From Bradyrhizobium sp. WSM1417 (GTDB taxonomy: Bacteria; Pseudomonadota; Alphaproteobacteria; Rhizobiales; Xanthobacteraceae), in NCBI RefSeq assembly GCF_000515415.1, contig NZ_KI911783.1, positions 5,567,831 to 5,631,830 of the forward strand: a stretch of DNA of 64,000 nucleotides, given 5' to 3'. The notes under the pieces were generated by a model. The model had not been told where the DNA came from. It was given only the letters and a program-made list of their open reading frames with translations, and searched no databases. Position numbers and translations under genes: made by a program. How positions within the stretch are numbered: position 1 is the stretch's first letter; each line of letters begins with the position of its first letter. Positions 60,627 to 64,000 of this stretch are shown in pieces.

Positions 60627-61325
60627 ATGAAATCAGGTCCAGACATCGCCATGATCGCCTCGCTCGTCGGCGATCCCGCACGCGCCAACATGCTCACGGC
60701 GCTGATGAACGGCCGCGCGCTCACCGCAAGCGAGCTGGCGCAGGAGGCCGGCATCACGCCGCAGACCGCGAGCTCGCATCTTTCCAAGCTCGAGGCCGGT
60801 GGCCTGATCGAGCCGGAGAAGCAGGGCCGCCACCGCTACTATCGCCTCACCGACGACGACGTCGCCGGCGTGCTGGAGGGCCTTGCGGGCCTCGCCGCAC
60901 GGACCGGCCATATGCGCGTGCGCACCGGCCCGAAGGATCCGGCGCTGCGGCGCGCGCGGATCTGCTACGACCATCTCGCCGGCGATCTCGGCGTGCAGAT
61001 GCTCGACACCCTGCGCGCGCAAAACCTGGTCAGGCAGAAGAAGCAGGAGATCGAGCTGACGGCGGAGGGCGAGCGCTTCCTGGCGAAGCATTTGCAGATC
61101 TCGCCCGACATGCTCGCCCATCCGCGCCGGCCGGTCTGCAAGGCCTGCCTCGACTGGAGCGAGCGGCGCCACCATCTCGCCGGCACGCTCGGCGCCGCGA
61201 TGATGCAGCGTTTCGCCGAGCTGAAATGGGCCGCCCGCGACGCCACGCCCGGCAGCCGCGTGGTGAATTTTACGCGCACCGGCGAGAAACAGTTCGCCGC
61301 GTTGTTCGGTGACGGGAAGGACTGA
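60627..61325 (+). CDS. ArsR-family regulator with C-terminal domain
   Basis: The protein has 232 residues. The winged HTH is at about residues 5-80 (IASLVGDPARANMLTALMNG, ITPQTASSHLSKLEAGGLIE, KQGRHRYYRL). A C-terminal extension of about 120 residues contains RRPVCKACLDWSERRHHLAG. That Cys-x2-Cys plus His-rich motif could bind metal or sense redox state. It is divergent from the ABM/NIPSNAP pair and probably controls it. The effector is unknown. Confidence 0.88.
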   Translation: MKSGPDIAMIASLVGDPARANMLTALMNGRALTASELAQEAGITPQTASSHLSKLEAGGLIEPEKQGRHRYYRLTDDDVAGVLEGLAGLAARTGHMRVRTGPKDPALRRARICYDHLAGDLGVQMLDTLRAQNLVRQKKQEIELTAEGERFLAKHLQISPDMLAHPRRPVCKACLDWSERRHHLAGTLGAAMMQRFAELKWAARDATPGSRVVNFTRTGEKQFAALFGDGKD

Positions 61326-61410
61326 ACACAAACGCGTGTGAACTGACGTCTCTCGCTTGACCCGGCCATCCACGTGTTTATGGCCACGGTTGTCACACAC
61401 AGAGACCCCC

Positions 61411-62421
61411 ATGATCCGCCTCCTTCCGACGGCGCTCGTCGTCGCCCTGATCGCCTCTGCGCTCACCTCCACGCGCGCCGCCGACACCGCCCCGCGCGAG
61501 CCTTACGGCATCGCGCTCGAAGGCTTTGCCTATCCCTATCCCGTGCACCTGCTGCCTGTTGTCAATGACGGCGAGCAGCTCAGAATGGCCTATATGGACG
61601 TGCCGCCTGCGCAGCCGAACGGCCGCACCGTCGTGCTGCTGCACGGGCGCAATTTCCCGTCGAGCTACTGGGCGCCTGTTATCAAGATGCTGAGCGAGGC
61701 CGGCTTCCGCGTCGTGGTGCCGGACCAGATCGGCTTCGGCAAATCCTCCAAGCCGATCGGCGAATTGCATTTCGACACTCTGGCGCGCAACACCATCGCG
61801 CTGCTCGATCACCTCAAGATCGACAAGGCCGAGATCGTCGCCCATTCGCTCGGCGGCATGCTGGGCGTCCGCATCGCCCGGGCCTTTCCGGACCGCGTCG
61901 CCCACCTTGTTCTGACGGCCCCGATCGGGCTGGAAGACTACCGCCTCTATGTGCCGCCGACTCCGACCGAGAAGATCATCGAGACCGAGGACAAGCTCAC
62001 GGCCGAGGGCTATCGCAAGCAGCTCCAGACCAACTATGCAATCAAGCTGCCGCCGGACGCGATCACGCCGTTCATCGACGCCCGCTTCAACATCAAGGGC
62101 AGCCCTGATTATTCGCGCTGGCTGCGCGCCTTCGTCAGTTCCGGCCAGATGATCTATCGCGAGCCGGTGGCGCACGAGATCGCACTGATCACCGAGCCGA
62201 CGCTGTTCATCATGGGCGCCGACGACCACAACGCACCGGGCCGACCGAACGCGCCCGAGGCGCTGCGCGCGAAAATGGGAGAGAACGCCGAGCTTGCGAA
62301 GGCACTCGCGGCGAAGATGCCGAATGCGCGGGCCGAGGTGATCCCGGACACCGGCCATCTCGTCTTCCTGGAGGCGCCTGAGAAGTACAAGGAGCTGGTG
62401 CTGGGTTTTCTCGGCCGCTAG
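61411..62421 (+). CDS. Exported alpha/beta hydrolase
   Basis: This 336-residue hydrolase has a signal peptide (MIRLLPTALVVALIASALTS, cleavage near TRAAD). The core has LLHGRNFPSSYWAPVIKM (oxyanion HG), DQIGFGKSSKP, AHSLGGMLGVRIA (nucleophile Ser), MGADDHNAPGRP (Asp) and DTGHLVFLEAPEK (His), a full triad. It resembles haloalkane dehalogenase/epoxide hydrolase-like esterases. The periplasmic location suggests breakdown of an external ester. The start at 61411 sits after AGAGACC; earlier in-frame codons lack signal character. Confidence 0.88.
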   Translation: MIRLLPTALVVALIASALTSTRAADTAPREPYGIALEGFAYPYPVHLLPVVNDGEQLRMAYMDVPPAQPNGRTVVLLHGRNFPSSYWAPVIKMLSEAGFRVVVPDQIGFGKSSKPIGELHFDTLARNTIALLDHLKIDKAEIVAHSLGGMLGVRIARAFPDRVAHLVLTAPIGLEDYRLYVPPTPTEKIIETEDKLTAEGYRKQLQTNYAIKLPPDAITPFIDARFNIKGSPDYSRWLRAFVSSGQMIYREPVAHEIALITEPTLFIMGADDHNAPGRPNAPEALRAKMGENAELAKALAAKMPNARAEVIPDTGHLVFLEAPEKYKELVLGFLGR

Positions 62422-62636
62422 CGACATTGCTGTCGTCCGGAGCCGCGTGCGGGGAATGTTCATGCCGCATTCAGGTCATGATTGGCAGATTTGGCTCGCG
62501 TCGTATCGTCATGTTGCGATTTTAACGTGTCGAATCGTGTCTTTTGATTCATGGTGCGCCGAAAGCGCCAAGCCCTCCTAGAACCTGCCCCAATCCTGCC
62601 CCCAAAACCTACCCCAAGGACGAGAAGGAAGACCAA

Positions 62637-62888
62637 ATGAAATACCTGTTTGCCGCCGTGATGCTCGCCAGCGCGGTCGTTGGTTTCAGCGAGGCGGCCA
62701 GCGCCGCCGGCGGTTGCGGCCCCGGCTGGTATCGCGGCGCCTATGGCGGCTGCCGCCCGATGCGCGGTCCGGTCGTTGTCCGCCCGGGTCCGATCGTGGT
62801 TGCGCCGGCCCCTGTCGTGGTCGTGCCGCGCGCGCGCGTGTGCCCCTACGGCTTCCGCTGGTACGCCGGCCGCTGCCGCCCGTTCTGA
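62637..62888 (+). CDS. Small secreted Gly/Cys/Pro-rich protein
   Basis: This 83-residue protein has signal peptide MKYLFAAVMLASAVVGFSEA (cleavage near ASAAG). The mature part reads GGCGPGWYRGAYGGCRPMRG, a Val/Pro-rich stretch, and RVCPYGFRWYAGRCRPF. Four Cys suggest two disulfides. The GCGPGWYRG form recurs in short Bradyrhizobium proteins of unknown role. AAGGAAG precedes the ATG, and a strong terminator follows. Confidence 0.78.
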   Translation: MKYLFAAVMLASAVVGFSEAASAAGGCGPGWYRGAYGGCRPMRGPVVVRPGPIVVAPAPVVVVPRARVCPYGFRWYAGRCRPF

Positions 62889-62913
62889 TCTCGTTTTTTT
62901 CGCATAGCGAAAC

Positions 62914-62951
62914 GGCCGCGCGGCGAAAGCCTGCGCGGCCATTTTCTTTTT
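62914..62951 (+). terminator. Intrinsic terminator after the Gly/Cys-rich gene
   Basis: GGCCGCGC (62914-62921) pairs with GCGCGGCC (62933-62940), followed by ATTTTCTTTTT, a rare clear T-run in this window. Confidence 0.88.
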
Positions 62952-62987
62952 GAGCGCCTGACGTCGCACCGGGATGTTTCGAATCAG

Positions 62988-63015
62988 AACGGGGACCGTG
63001 ATCGCGGTCCCCGTT
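62988..63015 (-). terminator. Terminator after the His/Trp-rich Tat protein gene
   Basis: AACGGGGACC (62988-62997) pairs perfectly with GGTCCCCGTT (63006-63015), downstream (on the minus strand) of the gene ending at 63038. Confidence 0.7.
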
Positions 63016-63037
63016 CAAGCCTCGCTTAGCGCAACGC

Positions 63038-63316
63038 TTACCAATGGCGGCGGTGCCAGCGCCGGCGATGCCAGCCCCGGTGACGGCGGCGCCAACCCCA
63101 ATGACGGTGATGGCCGTGCCAGTGCACCTGCTCCGGCTTCAACTGCGCGGCTTCATCGCTGCTCGTGACTGCGGGATGAGCGTCGGGATTGCCTTGCGGC
63201 TTGCTGGGATCACCGAGCGGCTGCGGCGCCAGCGGCGCGGCCTGTGCGGCGGTCGTGAACGCGGCCGCTCCGGCCGCAACACCGATTGCAACTTTCAAAA
63301 AGTTCCGGCGCTCCAT
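63038..63316 (-). CDS. Tat-exported His/Trp/Arg-rich small protein
   Basis: This 92-residue protein has a twin-arginine signal MERRNFLKVAIGVAAGAAAF (cleavage near QAAPL). The C-terminal tail is strongly His/Trp/Arg-rich (HWHGHHRHWGWRRRHRGWHR), which could bind metals or nucleic acid. Use of the Tat route suggests it folds, perhaps with a bound metal, before export. AAGAGGAAAG precedes the ATG. Function unknown. Confidence 0.78.
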   Translation of the reverse strand: MERRNFLKVAIGVAAGAAAFTTAAQAAPLAPQPLGDPSKPQGNPDAHPAVTSSDEAAQLKPEQVHWHGHHRHWGWRRRHRGWHRRRWHRRHW

Positions 63317-63452
63317 GACTTCTTTCCTCTTGGATGGTCGTGCCAGTGATGCAGAGGAAGTGTCGCGGTGATGACATGAACCGAAGCTGAATCGCGCGTT
63401 CAGCTTCGTCGCGTAGGTGGCAGGAGAATTCGCAGCGCCGTAGCCCGGTGCT

Positions 63453-63767
63453 CTATTTCCCGAACTCCTGCGCCAGCACCAGCAACTCGCGCGTGCGCGT
63501 CACCTCGGGCCAATCGCGGTTGAAATCAGCCACCAGCTGCGTCAGCGCACCGCCCTTCAGCATGGCCTGCAGCGCAGCCTCGCTCTCGAACTGATACATC
63601 GCCTGATGCAGTGACGGATCGTCGAGGCTCCAGAATCGCCAGGCCTTGCTCACACCGAAGGCCTTCATCGCGTCGGGCAGATGTTCGGTCTCGTACCATC
63701 TGTCGAAGGCGGCGCGCTTGCCGGCATCGGTGACGATGGCGCGGACGACGAAGAAGGCTGACGGCAT
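63453..63767 (-). CDS. Small dimeric alpha/beta-barrel-like protein
   Basis: The 104-residue protein starts FFVVRAIVTDAGKRAAFDRW, then YETEHLPDAMKAFGVSKAWR and YQFESEAALQAMLKGGALTQ, the layout of EthD/DUF1330-like dimeric barrel proteins. AGGAGGAAATCCG fixes the start at 63767. Role unknown; possibly a small-molecule isomerase or scavenger. Confidence 0.78.
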   Translation of the reverse strand: MPSAFFVVRAIVTDAGKRAAFDRWYETEHLPDAMKAFGVSKAWRFWSLDDPSLHQAMYQFESEAALQAMLKGGALTQLVADFNRDWPEVTRTRELLVLAQEFGK

Positions 63768-63894
63768 CGGATTTCCTCCTGTTGGTTGGGGTGAGACTAG
63801 CCGGTTACGCCGACGACGACAAAAAGAGTTGGCGACCGTGTCGGACCGCGCGCCCCTCGTCCGTCCTATGCGCGAGACAGCACGGAGACGACCT

Positions 63895-64000
63895 ATGGCC
63901 GACCTCACCCTCACCACCTTCGACTGGGTTCCCCCGCCCCCGCGCGGTTTCGTGCGCGACCTTCGGGTGCGCTGGGCGCTCGAAGAGGCCGCATTGCCCT
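63895..64000 (+). CDS. Glutathione S-transferase, N-terminal fragment (cut by window edge)
   Basis: The first 35 codons read LTLTTFDWVPPPPRGFVRDL, then RVRWALEEAALP, the thioredoxin-like start of a bacterial GST group whose proteins begin TLTTFDWVP-x-PRG. The gene continues past 64000. CGGAGACGA precedes the ATG. It is divergent from the small barrel protein gene. Confidence 0.8.
   Translation, partial: MADLTLTTFDWVPPPPRGFVRDLRVRWALEEAALP

Overview
The window is a high-GC alphaproteobacterial chromosome segment. It is almost certainly from Bradyrhizobium or a close Bradyrhizobiaceae relative. The evidence is the dense GC-biased coding on both strands, the gene families present (Bug/TctC receptors, GrlR-like protein, Omp25-type porin, fused indolepyruvate ferredoxin oxidoreductase, many small secreted proteins), and many bradyrhizobial extragenic palindromes, including two near-identical 80-base hairpins. 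No rRNA, phage, insertion sequence or CRISPR array was seen. There is one tRNA, tRNA-Arg(TCG).

Left part (1-16.9 kb). A sugar-acid module comes first: MFS transporter start, GntR repressor, enolase-superfamily dehydratase, IdnO-like SDR and IdnD-like dehydrogenase, which together could convert L-idonate through gluconate to 2-keto-3-deoxygluconate. Next come a DUF3280 lipid/periplasmic-type protein and a NarX/NarL-type two-component pair resembling FlhS/FlhR. They are followed by an IclR regulator with two periplasmic solute receptors, an ArsR/AHSA1 pair with two palindromic operators, a class-C beta-lactamase-like hydrolase, an outer membrane barrel protein, an SDR that has lost the Tyr-xxx-Lys catalytic pair, and a GNAT protein.

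Curli-like locus (17.9-20.9 kb). Four consecutive secreted proteins are built from curlin-type repeats (S/T-x3-Q-x-G-x2-N). With a small fifth gene they form a leftward operon headed by a FixJ/CsgD-type regulator. No csgE, csgF or csgG is present nearby. This is the most interesting region of the window. It is followed by a MacA/MacB-like exporter with a stand-alone LuxR-type HTH protein.

Middle (25-45 kb). A repeat-rich 0.9-kb intergenic region leads into an alkaline-phosphatase-superfamily phosphodiesterase, 1-Cys peroxiredoxin, chemotaxis receptor, photolyase (apparently with a CTG start), a histone-H1-like Lys/Ala-rich protein, two DMT exporters, several small secreted proteins, an AraC regulator, the tRNA and a large PAS-containing sensor histidine kinase.

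Right part (46-64 kb). A leftward fatty-acyl or sterol-type beta-oxidation operon (SCP2-type thiolase, DUF35 OB-fold protein, MaoC hydratase, HSD17B4-like SDR) is joined by a DapA-like lyase and a NUDIX hydrolase. Then come an orphan Imm26-type immunity protein in an AT-richer pocket, a 1163-residue indolepyruvate ferredoxin oxidoreductase, a tri-haem cytochrome c, a TRIC channel, a PEP mutase/isocitrate lyase-family protein, two small ABM/NIPSNAP dimeric barrel proteins with a divergent ArsR regulator, an alpha/beta hydrolase, small secreted proteins and the start of a glutathione S-transferase gene. All functional calls rest on reading motifs and family resemblance; no database search was run.
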